Positions 7,096 through 14,428 of a stretch of 43,056 nucleotides of DNA are shown here, in pieces. A program made the position numbers and the translations under genes. Within the stretch, counting starts at the first letter, position 1; each line of letters opens with the position of its first letter. The DNA comes from a virus: positions 1 to 43,056 of the IMG/VR virus record IMGVR_UViG_3300020411_004383. One strand, 5' to 3'. The notes under the pieces are model-generated. The model was given only the letters and a program-made list of their open reading frames with translations. It made no database searches and was not told where the DNA came from.

Positions 7096-8264
7096 CACGC
7101 CTCTTGAAAGTCTGCAGTTTGCTCTAGGGACTGCATTAATAAAGATTTTCTCTTTGAGGCATTCATAGACTGCCACTTATCCAAAGATTTTTGTACTAAG
7201 TCGTCGCTAGGATCACTAGCTAATTTAAGCACAGAAATAGCACTTCTAATTTTTTCCTGTACTTCTGGTATTTCATCAGACTTTATTTTTCCTGATTTGG
7301 CTAATTGCGATAATTTTTTACTTATCAAGGCTGGATCTTGCTTTGTAGCACCTGTTACTTGATTAAAAATGGTTTGATGTATTTCTTTTGGCAAGCCTAG
7401 ATCGTCTATTTCTGACTTTACTCTTTTGTTAGCTTCTCTAGCAACCTGCTTATAAGCAGGAAGAATAAACGCGCTCACAAAAAAGAATCTAAAAGAATCC
7501 ATGTCTTTTACTATGTTAGGCGCACTTCTCAAGTCTTCAATATCTTCCAAGTCGAGTAAATCAGATTTCTCCATTGCGTCAATGTACTCCCCGACGGCAA
7601 AATCAGTCAAGGCAGACAAGTCTTCTTTTTTCACCTTGGTGGCAAAATATTCCATTCTGTCTGTGAGTCTATTGATCTCTTGTCTCATTCCTGGGGCACC
7701 TGAATATCCAAACTCATCAGCAAGATCTTCTAAGCTTACAGCGTCAGAAGATGGCTGCACGATTTGTTGTGCCGGTTCTTCTCCAAAGTAATCAACTTCG
7801 GTTCCTCTATAAGTGTCAAACTCTTCTTTATCTCTTTCAGACCCCTTATATGATGATTGCTCAGAGAGAATGCCTCGCAAAGCCGCTCGAATTACCTTTC
7901 TTATCTTTTTAGACTCTTTTTTCAACTCTTTGTCCTCTTCTTTTTCATCTTTTGGCATGCCATCTCTATCAATTGATTTTTCTAAAAGCCCTTGAAGTTG
8001 CTTATAGTACCATTCAATTTCGCCTGATGGTACTTTCTCAGATATCGCAGATGCTGCCTTTTGAAGTTCCTCTAAAGAACTTGGCACAAACTCTTCGTCT
8101 TCTACGGGAGGTCTTTCAGTAGAAAGCTGTGTTGCCATTTGCTGGCTCGGATCGATCGGCACATCACTTCCTACTGTGGGTTCTTCAGTATCTTTGCCTG
8201 TGCTAGGGAGTTGATCATAAATTCCCTTTGAGCTGCTTTGTTCGTTTAATGTTTTGCGCTGCAT
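7095..8264 (-). CDS. Precursor-like protein with two L-x-E-Q-S-S sites and an internal tag helix
   Basis: This 389-aa protein holds two similar sites: T-L-N-E-Q-S-S-S-K-G at residues 5-14 and I-L-S-E-Q-S-S-Y-K-G at 132-141. The second follows a tag-like helix KKIRKVIRAALRG (119-131). Between the sites lies an acidic, likely disordered stretch. Cutting at both would release a prodomain of about 127 residues and leave a helical mature protein of about 254 residues (with FFVSAFILPAYKQVAREANK). The GAGGTG ribosome binding site before the ATG at 8264 fixes the start. Function is unknown; a virion-internal protein is inferred. Confidence 0.75.
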   Translation of the reverse strand: MQRKTLNEQSSSKGIYDQLPSTGKDTEEPTVGSDVPIDPSQQMATQLSTERPPVEDEEFVPSSLEELQKAASAISEKVPSGEIEWYYKQLQGLLEKSIDRDGMPKDEKEEDKELKKESKKIRKVIRAALRGILSEQSSYKGSERDKEEFDTYRGTEVDYFGEEPAQQIVQPSSDAVSLEDLADEFGYSGAPGMRQEINRLTDRMEYFATKVKKEDLSALTDFAVGEYIDAMEKSDLLDLEDIEDLRSAPNIVKDMDSFRFFFVSAFILPAYKQVAREANKRVKSEIDDLGLPKEIHQTIFNQVTGATKQDPALISKKLSQLAKSGKIKSDEIPEVQEKIRSAISVLKLASDPSDDLVQKSLDKWQSMNASKRKSLLMQSLEQTADFQEA

Positions 8265-8283
8265 ATTTTCACCTCGATACTAA

Positions 8284-8796
8284 CTATTTCGCTGCCTGCC
8301 CAATTGCATGAGCAGCGCCTACTGTGATTAATATTCCACCAACAACGCCCATTGCGAACCAAAATTCGCCTGACTCGTACCACGGTGTTGGTCTCCAGTT
8401 TTTTTCTAGAAATCTGATGCGTTCGTCTTTTACTTGCAACAGTGAAGTCGTTCGGGTGTTCTCAATATCTAGGCGTAATTTCAAAGCATCAATTTGACTT
8501 GTTAGCTGCAGTGTATTTATTTTTAACTCTTTAGTGAGTCTTATTTGGCATTCTCTTTCACTAAATTTTATATCAGCAAAAAGACGAGCTGCAGCGTCTT
8601 CAGAAAGAAGAATTCCTGAGAAAGGTGCATGCTGTCCTTTTCTAATTTGGCTTACTTTGCCTAAATTAATTTTGCTCACATCGACTTTAGGGGTTGCAGT
8701 GGGAGGTGTATCTCCAGCAATTGCTGCAGTCGGGGACCAAGCCAGTAGAAATACACATAGTACAGCTATTGTCTTATTCATCTTTTGCATCAACAT
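8284..8796 (-). CDS. Signal-anchored coiled-coil membrane protein, possible inner-membrane spanin
   Basis: This 170-aa protein has an N-terminal hydrophobic segment IAVLCVFLLAWSPTAAIAG that looks like a signal peptide with an AIA-G cleavage site. The conserved-looking block KGQHAPFSGILLSEDAAARL comes next. A coiled coil (about 80-130) and a C-terminal transmembrane segment FAMGVVGGILITVGAAHAIG complete it. AGGAG six bases before the ATG at 8796 fixes the start, which overlaps the preceding gene. The block and context recall Rz-like lysis-accessory proteins of marine phages, but this is tentative because no endolysin is in the window. Confidence 0.7.
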   Translation of the reverse strand: MLMQKMNKTIAVLCVFLLAWSPTAAIAGDTPPTATPKVDVSKINLGKVSQIRKGQHAPFSGILLSEDAAARLFADIKFSERECQIRLTKELKINTLQLTSQIDALKLRLDIENTRTTSLLQVKDERIRFLEKNWRPTPWYESGEFWFAMGVVGGILITVGAAHAIGQAAK

Positions 8797-9163
8797 ATTC
8801 TGCTCCTAAGTGATCAGCTATTTTTTTACCTAAGTCGCTAGAGCTGGCAGACTCGTCGATAAACTCGTCTTTTTCTTCTCTTAGGTCTTCTTCTTCTTTT
8901 TCAGCTTGATCGATTGCATCTTTAACTTTCTTGTCTTTGTCTTTTGCAATTTCTGTCAGGCCTTCGACTAGCTCATCTTTGGCTTTTTTGTTTATTTCTT
9001 TCTCTTTTGCGTGTGCTTTATTTGCTGCTTCTAAAACTTTCTTTTGCTGCCTACTTCTTATAAGTACTGAAAGCAGAGCTATAAGGGCAGCGGCGAGGCC
9101 TACCACCCACTCCCACTTTCCTTTGATCCACAGCCAGACTTTTGCCCAAAACGTCAATGCCAT
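8774..9163 (-). CDS. Single-pass membrane protein with charged coiled coil, lysis-cluster candidate
   Basis: This protein of about 129 aa starts at the ATG at 9163 (MALTFWAKVWLWIKGKWEW), two bases after the neighbour's stop with AGAGGG just upstream. An amphipathic tryptophan-rich helix precedes a transmembrane segment (WVVGLAAALIALLSVLI, about 19-35). A highly charged K/E/D coiled coil then runs to the end. The topology, a short N-terminus and one membrane span with a long soluble coil, fits a spanin or holin partner. No specific family is recognised. It overlaps the next gene by 23 bases. Confidence 0.7.
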   Translation of the reverse strand: MALTFWAKVWLWIKGKWEWVVGLAAALIALLSVLIRSRQQKKVLEAANKAHAKEKEINKKAKDELVEGLTEIAKDKDKKVKDAIDQAEKEEEDLREEKDEFIDESASSSDLGKKIADHLGAEYVDAKDE

Positions 9164-9164
9164 T

Positions 9165-9371
9165 TTACCCTCTGTCTTGCGGCCCATGTTTCCACATAAC
9201 AGCAGCATCTACCAATGCTTGAGTTCCGATGTAAGCTAAAGTCACCGCGACCCAATCGCTACTATTGACAACCCCGTTCAAGCAAAGATACGTTGCTGTT
9301 CCCCACGCTAAAAATTTTCTACTTATAAATCGCTCAACATGTTTGTCGAAAAATGCCTTTACTCTTGCCAC
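9165..9371 (-). CDS. Small membrane protein, holin-like candidate
   Basis: This 68-aa protein has two hydrophobic stretches, KFLAWGTATYLCLNGVVNS and WVAVTLAYIGTQALVDAAVM, separated by a short turn. The start is GTG with AGGAG six bases upstream. A short basic N-terminus and two spans are typical of small holins, and it is next to two further membrane coiled-coil genes. A lysis cassette (holin plus spanin-like partners) is a reasonable inference. Without an endolysin nearby this stays a candidate. Confidence 0.65.
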   Translation of the reverse strand: MARVKAFFDKHVERFISRKFLAWGTATYLCLNGVVNSSDWVAVTLAYIGTQALVDAAVMWKHGPQDRG

Positions 9372-9380
9372 TGTTTTCTC

Positions 9381-9686
9381 CTAGTTCAAATAGCCATCAT
9401 CATCATCTTTTAGTTTTTTGAGAGCTAAAATATCGCTTTCTTTTTTGACAGCTTCAGTTGCTTGCTGTAATATTGTTGTAATTGTTGTCATTTCATACGA
9501 TAAGCCTTGAGTCGCCTGCGTTATGCTAGCAACACAGCTGCTTAAGTCAGTTATGGCTTCGTTTGATTTCGCCAGTGAGGCTTCAAGTACAGCTATTTTT
9601 TCACTCATCTGGAGTATCTTTTTTTGCATCTCGATAATTTTTAGATCTTTACTTGGAAAGAGGATCGATTTCAGAAATTGCATCAT
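9381..9686 (-). CDS. Coiled-coil protein, function unknown
   Basis: The frame from the ATG at 9686 (MMQFLKSILFPS) gives about 101 aa. A GTG at 9740 and an internal ATG at 9629 are alternatives, so the start is uncertain. Residues from about 20 onward (MQKKILQMSEKIAVLEASLAK and following) form a long coiled coil, with a charged tail KKLKDDDDGYLN. It overlaps the gene upstream by 38 bases if 9686 is right. It lies in the membrane/lysis-like cluster. Confidence 0.55.
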   Translation of the reverse strand: MMQFLKSILFPSKDLKIIEMQKKILQMSEKIAVLEASLAKSNEAITDLSSCVASITQATQGLSYEMTTITTILQQATEAVKKESDILALKKLKDDDDGYLN

Positions 9687-9939
9687 AAAGGTTTTCTGCC
9701 TCTCTTTTAGATACTTTAAGTGCAGACTGTCTTTTGTCACTATAGATTGTTTCTATTATAGACATTGCTGTGGGATCGTTTTCCCCTACTAGTGATGCAA
9801 ATCTTTCAAAGACTTCCTGCATAGATAGTGAATAATCAAACAAAGACTTTCTAAACTCAGAGTGTGTTGCGCGTGTTAGATTTATGTGGACAGATTTCCT
9901 GACCTCAAAATCAATAATTCTCTTTGTAAGCTCGTCCAT
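9649..9939 (-). CDS. Ribbon-helix-helix-like protein, putative regulator
   Basis: In this 96-aa protein, KSVHINLTRATHSEFRKSLF followed by SLSMQEVFERFASLVGEN has the strand-helix-helix pattern of MetJ/Arc/CopG DNA-binding domains. The helical C-terminal half has no recognised motif. The start ATG shares its first base with the previous stop (TAATG), and GGGAG lies just upstream. A role in regulating phage or host genes is inferred from fold only. I recall similar proteins in marine phage contigs, function unknown. Confidence 0.6.
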   Translation of the reverse strand: MDELTKRIIDFEVRKSVHINLTRATHSEFRKSLFDYSLSMQEVFERFASLVGENDPTAMSIIETIYSDKRQSALKVSKREAENLYDAISEIDPLSK

Positions 9940-10637
9940 TAAGCAGCGCTCCCGCCGGCGGCGCCTGTTCCGGCGCCAACTGCGATCGGTGTTGTATCTT
10001 TTGCAGAATCCTCAGCTTCAGCTGGACTGTCCACGATATCAACGTCATGCTTTGCACTGAGCGTGTCTACTAAGTCTTGTTCAGCTTTTTCACCGTATCT
10101 TGTTGCGACGAACTCTCTTGCTTTTGAAACAAGCATTTTTTCCATGTCAAGCAACGAAGTATAGTTTTTGACAAGACGAGCAACTTCAGCCGTGAATCTG
10201 TCTAGATCAATCTCAGCCTCGTAGTCATCCTGCTCTAGGAGCATCCCCAAGTGAAGACTTTCTTCAACAGTATCAAGTGCAGTGTCGTCTATTTCCTTAC
10301 TTTTGCGTGCGTCAGTCTCAAAGTCTATAAGCAGTGCTTCGAGATCTTGATCTATAGACTTGGAAAGCTTAACTTCATCCTCGAGATCGACATCAAGCTT
10401 TTCATCTTCTTCTTCAGCTTCTTCACCTTCAGCCTCTTCGCCTTCAGCACCTTCTTCGTCTGCGCCTTCAGCACCTTCTTCGTCTGCGCCTTCGTCGCCG
10501 CCTTCAGCCTCCTCACCTTCAGTATCTTCTTCGGGCTCATCAGCGAAAAGGTCTTCTTCTTGCTCAAACAAAAGGCCTGCAAGAGAATTAGACTCATAAA
10601 ATAGTTTTCCGAGCTTTCTTCTTTTTCTACTAGACAT
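9939..10637 (-). CDS. Acidic repeat protein with two L-x-E-Q sites, prohead-core-like
   Basis: This 232-aa protein begins SSRKRRKLGKLFYESNSLAG and then LLFEQEED (22-29), the basic segment plus cleavage-like site. An extremely acidic repeat tract (about 31-86, units such as DEEGAEG) follows. A second site, MLLEQDDYE, is at 132-140, and the helical domain after it (about 145-190) ends in a glycine/alanine tail. The layout resembles a scaffold or internal protein precursor cut twice by a prohead protease. GGAG seven bases before the ATG supports the start. Function is inferred, not shown. Confidence 0.7.
   Translation of the reverse strand: MSSRKRRKLGKLFYESNSLAGLLFEQEEDLFADEPEEDTEGEEAEGGDEGADEEGAEGADEEGAEGEEAEGEEAEEEDEKLDVDLEDEVKLSKSIDQDLEALLIDFETDARKSKEIDDTALDTVEESLHLGMLLEQDDYEAEIDLDRFTAEVARLVKNYTSLLDMEKMLVSKAREFVATRYGEKAEQDLVDTLSAKHDVDIVDSPAEAEDSAKDTTPIAVGAGTGAAGGSAA
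10398..10532 (-). repeat. Acidic in-frame repeat tract (E/G/A/D units)
   Basis: Imperfect tandem units of roughly 12-21 bases encode runs such as EEAEG, DEEGAEG and ADEEGAEG within the gene at 9939-10637. The units keep the reading frame, as expected from slippage or recombination that is selected at protein level. Confidence 0.75.
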
Positions 10638-10640
10638 TGT

Positions 10641-11333
10641 TTACTCCACTGCAACCTTAGCTGCCTTTTCTGACCTCTTAAATCTGTTTTCGATTCTTTT
10701 CCAGTTTAGCTCCTTCATCATTGCCATCACATAAGCCTTTCTATCTCCGAGATAGTCTCTTGTGTAAGCGCCAGAATCAACTTCCATAACGATGACAGGG
10801 AGCACACCGATAGGCACATTTTTTGCTTCGTTGTCAATAATAAAGTTCATATACCTTTTTAGAAAAAGCGAGTATCCACATATTGCGTATCCGTCTCTAG
10901 AAGACATGCAGCATGCAATAAAATCTTTTTGCCATGCATCGAACGTCCCAAAGTCTCTTTCTAGACGAAGGAACGCTAAGGTGTCCATGGTTATTCTGCT
11001 ATCTAGATCATCAATATTTTCAAAAAACATAGCTCTAAGCCATGCAGCATTCATATTGTGTGTCTCATCTAGCTTAAGACTTCTAAAATCGCTTGATTTA
11101 TTATTTGCATTTTCGCGGTCGGCTCCATCCAATTCAGCACTTACTCTATTCAGAGAAGATACAAATGATTCGAACTCTGCATAGAGTAGCTTCTTAGCTT
11201 TTTCACTCAAAAAATCAGTTCGAAGATCAAACTTTTTAGGCTCAGCGACATAAGCTTCACCCAAGATATCGCCTAGGGAATCATTAATCGCTTCCTTTAA
11301 TTCATCAACAAGATTTTTTTTAGAATTTTTCAT
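10641..11333 (-). CDS. Superoxide-dismutase-like protein with missing metal ligands
   Basis: This 230-aa protein matches the Fe/Mn SOD fold at its C-terminal half. GYSLFLKRYMNF, then VPIGVLPVIVMEV and SGAYTRDYLGDRKAYV, then MKELNWKRIENRF parallel the SOD region DVWEHAYYLDY and its downstream NWxxVxxRF. At the ligand motif the Asp becomes E184 and the His becomes G188, so iron/manganese binding is probably lost. The N-terminal segment DILGEAYVAE has a T4-like L-G-E-A site at 24-27. GAGGTC precedes the ATG. I infer a virion or cargo protein derived from SOD. Confidence 0.7.
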   Translation of the reverse strand: MKNSKKNLVDELKEAINDSLGDILGEAYVAEPKKFDLRTDFLSEKAKKLLYAEFESFVSSLNRVSAELDGADRENANNKSSDFRSLKLDETHNMNAAWLRAMFFENIDDLDSRITMDTLAFLRLERDFGTFDAWQKDFIACCMSSRDGYAICGYSLFLKRYMNFIIDNEAKNVPIGVLPVIVMEVDSGAYTRDYLGDRKAYVMAMMKELNWKRIENRFKRSEKAAKVAVE

Positions 11334-11695
11334 TATTTGACCTCATATTCTTTTTCAAACTCAGATTGTGGCACAGCCAAAAGCTCTTCTTGATGCTTAC
11401 TCATTGCATTAGCTTCATCAGACTCAGGCTCAAAGTAAATTGAGCTTCCTTCAGGATCAACTTCATAAAGCATACTATTTTTATCTTTGCCATCTGACAG
11501 TACATCATCACCTGGAACAGGTGGCTCAAATCTAGGCTCTTCTGGCATTCTTAAAATTACAGTAAGATCTCCCTTAGGATCCTCAACTACATCTTCGACT
11601 GTGTATTCAAACTGTGACTTTTTATGTCTTACTTTCAACCCTTGCTGAACGATCACGTTACCTTGCTCGTCCTTTACATCTGTTTCGCCTAGCAT
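11333..11695 (-). CDS. Small acidic beta-type phage protein, function unknown
   Basis: In this 120-aa protein the first half (GLKVRHKKSQFEYTVEDVVE, then DLTVILRMPEEPRF) looks like a small beta barrel with an SH3- or KOW-like rhythm. The second half is acidic and proline-rich and probably disordered. The start is coupled by TAATG, with GGAGGA upstream. No catalytic motif is seen. It lies inside the virion-cargo-like block and may be a structural accessory protein. Confidence 0.65.
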   Translation of the reverse strand: MLGETDVKDEQGNVIVQQGLKVRHKKSQFEYTVEDVVEDPKGDLTVILRMPEEPRFEPPVPGDDVLSDGKDKNSMLYEVDPEGSSIYFEPESDEANAMSKHQEELLAVPQSEFEKEYEVK

Positions 11696-13950
11696 TAGTC
11701 TTCCTCCAAGCCCGCTAACCGGGTCCAGCGATGAATATCATTGTTACTAGTGACATCTTCAATAGTATCCTCTGACTCTTTTCCTAAAAGAACTTCTGTG
11801 AGTGTGCCCGCTCTGTGGACCAGATTTCTATGTAAAAGTTTTCCTCTATGCCACAGTGCTTCAGAAGAGACTGATGCAGAAGCAGACGCACTAGCAGAAG
11901 CTGAACTGCCGCTCTTTTTCTTTGGGGCTGCCTGTTTCTTTGCAGGTTTCTTGCCGCCTTTCTTTTTGGTGCGAATCCCTTGTTTTTCTTCTTCGCGGCG
12001 AACTCTTTTGCCAAAGTTTTCCCCAGTCTCACCTTCTTTAGGTTTAAGACCTACTGCCTTCCCCCTCTCTTTCATCTTTTTTGAAGGAGGGCCCGATCTA
12101 TCTCTTTTCTTGCTCGGTTCTGCTTCCTCTTCAGCAGGCGCGGCGTCGCCGCCGGTGTCGGCGCCGGCGTCGGCAGTGGCTTCTGCGGTGGCAGTGACAA
12201 CGTTAGTGATATTAACACCCTTTTCCTTTGCACGTGCCAGTGCCCTTTGAACCTCAGATTCATCTTTTGAAGCTAGAATATCTCTCAGCATTTCCATATT
12301 TTGCTTATTGGCTTCTCCTTGTTGTGCAAGAATATCCTTTAAGTCCTGTGCTGTGAGACCTGACTGCTGAATTTGCTCTGCTGCAGCGACTGTTTCTTCT
12401 TCTACCTCCACTTCAGGAAGGTCTGCAATCTGTACGTCATATTGATTCTCTAAGCGCTTGGCCAATTCAGCAGCTTTTGCAGGAAGATCTGCATCTTCAA
12501 CGCCTTGGGCTTTAAGTGCCTTAGCAACATCTTTGTAAAAGATTGCTTCAGTAAACAGTGCTTTTTTAAGTGAAGTTTTATGAACCCAAGATTGCTGCTT
12601 CACTCTTTTCGTGCTAGTTGCCTCAAATAGCCAATCTGACATGTTTCTACTATGAACCCACGCCTCTTTTTTGGTGTCATCCGCAGGTTTTTGCGCTGAG
12701 TCTTCTGGTTTACCTTCTGTGTCCTTGTTTTTCTCTGCTTCTTTTGCAGCTTTTTCAGCTTCTGCAGGATCAAAGAACACGACAGAAGACTTAGGATCAT
12801 CGTTAATAAGAGTTGCCAACCACTCACCTTCAGGGACATCCTCTGGTGTTGTCACCGTTTTCTCAAGATCTGGAATTGGCACCATCTTTTTGTCGGCCGC
12901 GGCGGAAGGTTTTTGATCAAACCCAGGGGCAACTTGTTGAATTACTTGTGGTGTCATTGGGACTGCTCCAGCCCCAGGCACATTGACTGTAGTCTGCTGT
13001 GCGGTGTCTCCTTTTCCTCCGCCCGGAGCGGTGCTAGCTACGACGCTAGTATCACCTTGCCCAAGAGCTTGTACATCTGCACCAATATCATCCATCACGG
13101 CAGTTGTTTGCTCTTTGTCTTTTTCAGCTTCAGCTTGGGCAGCTTTTATCTCTGCTGCTTTTGCAACTAATTTCGATAGAGAGGCGTTCATAATATCGTC
13201 TGCGAAATCCTCTGCCTCAAGATCGCCTTTGCCAAAAAACGACATTAATTTGCCCCAAAATTTATCCGGAGGGGGAGGTGGCTTATAGGAGTTCTCAGCA
13301 GCTTTTCTTAGTAAATCCTCGTCAGGAAACTCAAACTTCTCTAGGCCTTCGTACTCCTGCGCCATTTTTATCACATCGATAAGTGGCTCTTCTTTTACTT
13401 TTGTTACAAACTCTCCTGCTTTTACATCTTCTAAGCCGGGAATTGTCAATTGACCATTCTCATCTGCGTGGTCTTTTTCAAAATTTTTCCAAGTAGTTTC
13501 TTTTGCAAAAGGAAGCTTTTCAAGCTCTGAGCCAAAAAGCAAAACAGCATCATTAAATGAGTCACGAGCTAAGTTTAGCTTTGACGTAATGCTAGTCACT
13601 TTTCCAATTTCTTCGGCTGACTTTTTTGGATCGCCGCCACTAAAAGCCATTTTTACTAAAGAAAATGTCCCGGGGAGCTCTCCTTTAAGTTTTTCTAAAT
13701 ACTGTGCAGTATTGGTAAAGCCCATGTCTGTAGCTATAGCGATTGTGTCATCGATATCTTTTTTAGCCTCTTGGGCTATTTTCTCTAGCTTTTCAAGCTC
13801 AGTCTTTTCTAAAGCTTCTACTACAAGTGGCTTAATTGATGATTCAGACAGGCTTTCATCAATTAGGTCTGCATAGCTCAAATGTGCCATTAGTTTTCTA
13901 GAGATGTTTTCAAAAAACTCAGAATGTTCTTGAATAAATTTGTCGGTCAT
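11695..13950 (-). CDS. Large low-complexity protein with L-F-E-A sites and an RWxxLAGL C-terminus
   Basis: The protein is 751 aa. The N-terminal helical part (1-220) is followed by a polyproline stretch (224-228) and linkers. Two related segments follow, WVHSRNMSDWLFEA (431-444) and WVHKTSLKKALFTEA (455-469). A coiled-coil region, a basic K/R-rich tract and a serine/alanine repeat (683-694) come after, and the protein ends HRWTRLAGLEED. The two L-F-x-(E)-A motifs resemble T4-type processing sites. GAGGA before the ATG fixes the start. I infer an internal virion or scaffold-type precursor. Confidence 0.7.
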   Translation of the reverse strand: MTDKFIQEHSEFFENISRKLMAHLSYADLIDESLSESSIKPLVVEALEKTELEKLEKIAQEAKKDIDDTIAIATDMGFTNTAQYLEKLKGELPGTFSLVKMAFSGGDPKKSAEEIGKVTSITSKLNLARDSFNDAVLLFGSELEKLPFAKETTWKNFEKDHADENGQLTIPGLEDVKAGEFVTKVKEEPLIDVIKMAQEYEGLEKFEFPDEDLLRKAAENSYKPPPPPDKFWGKLMSFFGKGDLEAEDFADDIMNASLSKLVAKAAEIKAAQAEAEKDKEQTTAVMDDIGADVQALGQGDTSVVASTAPGGGKGDTAQQTTVNVPGAGAVPMTPQVIQQVAPGFDQKPSAAADKKMVPIPDLEKTVTTPEDVPEGEWLATLINDDPKSSVVFFDPAEAEKAAKEAEKNKDTEGKPEDSAQKPADDTKKEAWVHSRNMSDWLFEATSTKRVKQQSWVHKTSLKKALFTEAIFYKDVAKALKAQGVEDADLPAKAAELAKRLENQYDVQIADLPEVEVEEETVAAAEQIQQSGLTAQDLKDILAQQGEANKQNMEMLRDILASKDESEVQRALARAKEKGVNITNVVTATAEATADAGADTGGDAAPAEEEAEPSKKRDRSGPPSKKMKERGKAVGLKPKEGETGENFGKRVRREEEKQGIRTKKKGGKKPAKKQAAPKKKSGSSASASASASASVSSEALWHRGKLLHRNLVHRAGTLTEVLLGKESEDTIEDVTSNNDIHRWTRLAGLEED
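11869..11904 (-). repeat. Ser-Ala dipeptide repeat
   Basis: Six in-frame Ser-Ala units at residues 683-694 of the 751-aa protein form a flexible linker between the lysine-rich tract and the C-terminal tail. Confidence 0.6.
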
Positions 13951-13956
13951 ATAAAA

Positions 13957-14015
13957 GTCCTCATCGATTGCACGCTTGCCTATATTCTACTTATTATCGT
14001 GCGAGCCTAAAGGAC
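13957..14015 (-). promoter_or_regulatory. Nested inverted repeats in the leader of the 751-aa gene
   Basis: Outer arms GTCCT (14011-14015 on the complement) and AGGAC (13957-13961) enclose inner arms GCACG (13998-14002) and CGTGC (13970-13974). The spacing is a symmetric eight bases on both sides. The outer arm overlaps the GAGGA ribosome binding site of the gene starting at 13950. It could be an RNA structure that hides the site, but the stems are only five base pairs each, so chance is possible. This gap also divides the nucleotide-metabolism genes from the virion-like block. Confidence 0.3.
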
Positions 14016-14020
14016 AATAA

Positions 14021-14428
14021 TCAGATCTGACGAACTTCAATTCCGGCGTCTCTTAAAATGTCTAGGCCGCTAGTATCTCTATATTCTTCTAAATATACAA
14101 CTTCATCAATACCAGAGTTAACAATAGCCTTTGCACACATTCTGCAAGGAGAAAGTGTCACGTACATCTTCTTTCTCTTCGGATTATTGTAGTCTAGCTT
14201 TAAAAGCGCGTTAATCTCTGCGTGAATCATTCCTGACTCACCGGGTGTCTCAGATTCTACTTCATTAGGGCCACCTGAATAGTTTCCATTATAACCTACA
14301 GCTAGCACTTGTGTGTTATCTTCCGAAACTACAATCGTGCCTACTTGGTATCGAGGATCGTAGGATCTCTGCGAAATAATGCCTGCTGTTTCGATCCATA
14401 CTTCGTCCCAACTAGGACGAACTGCCAT
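14021..14428 (-). CDS. dCMP deaminase
   Basis: This 135-aa protein converts dCMP to dUMP, feeding thymidylate synthesis. The start RPSWDEVWIETAGIISQRS is typical of the family. The zinc site is visible as MIHAEINALL (His plus catalytic Glu) and TLSPCRMCAKAI (P-C-x-x-C). I place the start at the ATG at 14428, where the family begins; an in-frame ATG at 14470 would add 14 residues. It overlaps the end of the DHH gene by 17 bases, and an intergenic structure follows it. The assignment is secure. Confidence 0.9.
   Translation of the reverse strand: MAVRPSWDEVWIETAGIISQRSYDPRYQVGTIVVSEDNTQVLAVGYNGNYSGGPNEVESETPGESGMIHAEINALLKLDYNNPKRKKMYVTLSPCRMCAKAIVNSGIDEVVYLEEYRDTSGLDILRDAGIEVRQI

Noticed and set aside
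10251-10604. Plus-strand open frame opposite the acidic repeat protein
   Set aside because: It is rich in Phe/Ser as expected for the antisense of an E/D-rich tract, has no ribosome binding site and lies wholly inside a supported minus-strand gene.
11741-12250. Plus-strand 169-aa frame opposite the 751-aa gene
   Set aside because: Antisense shadow of a low-complexity Ala/Lys/Glu region, with no start signal.
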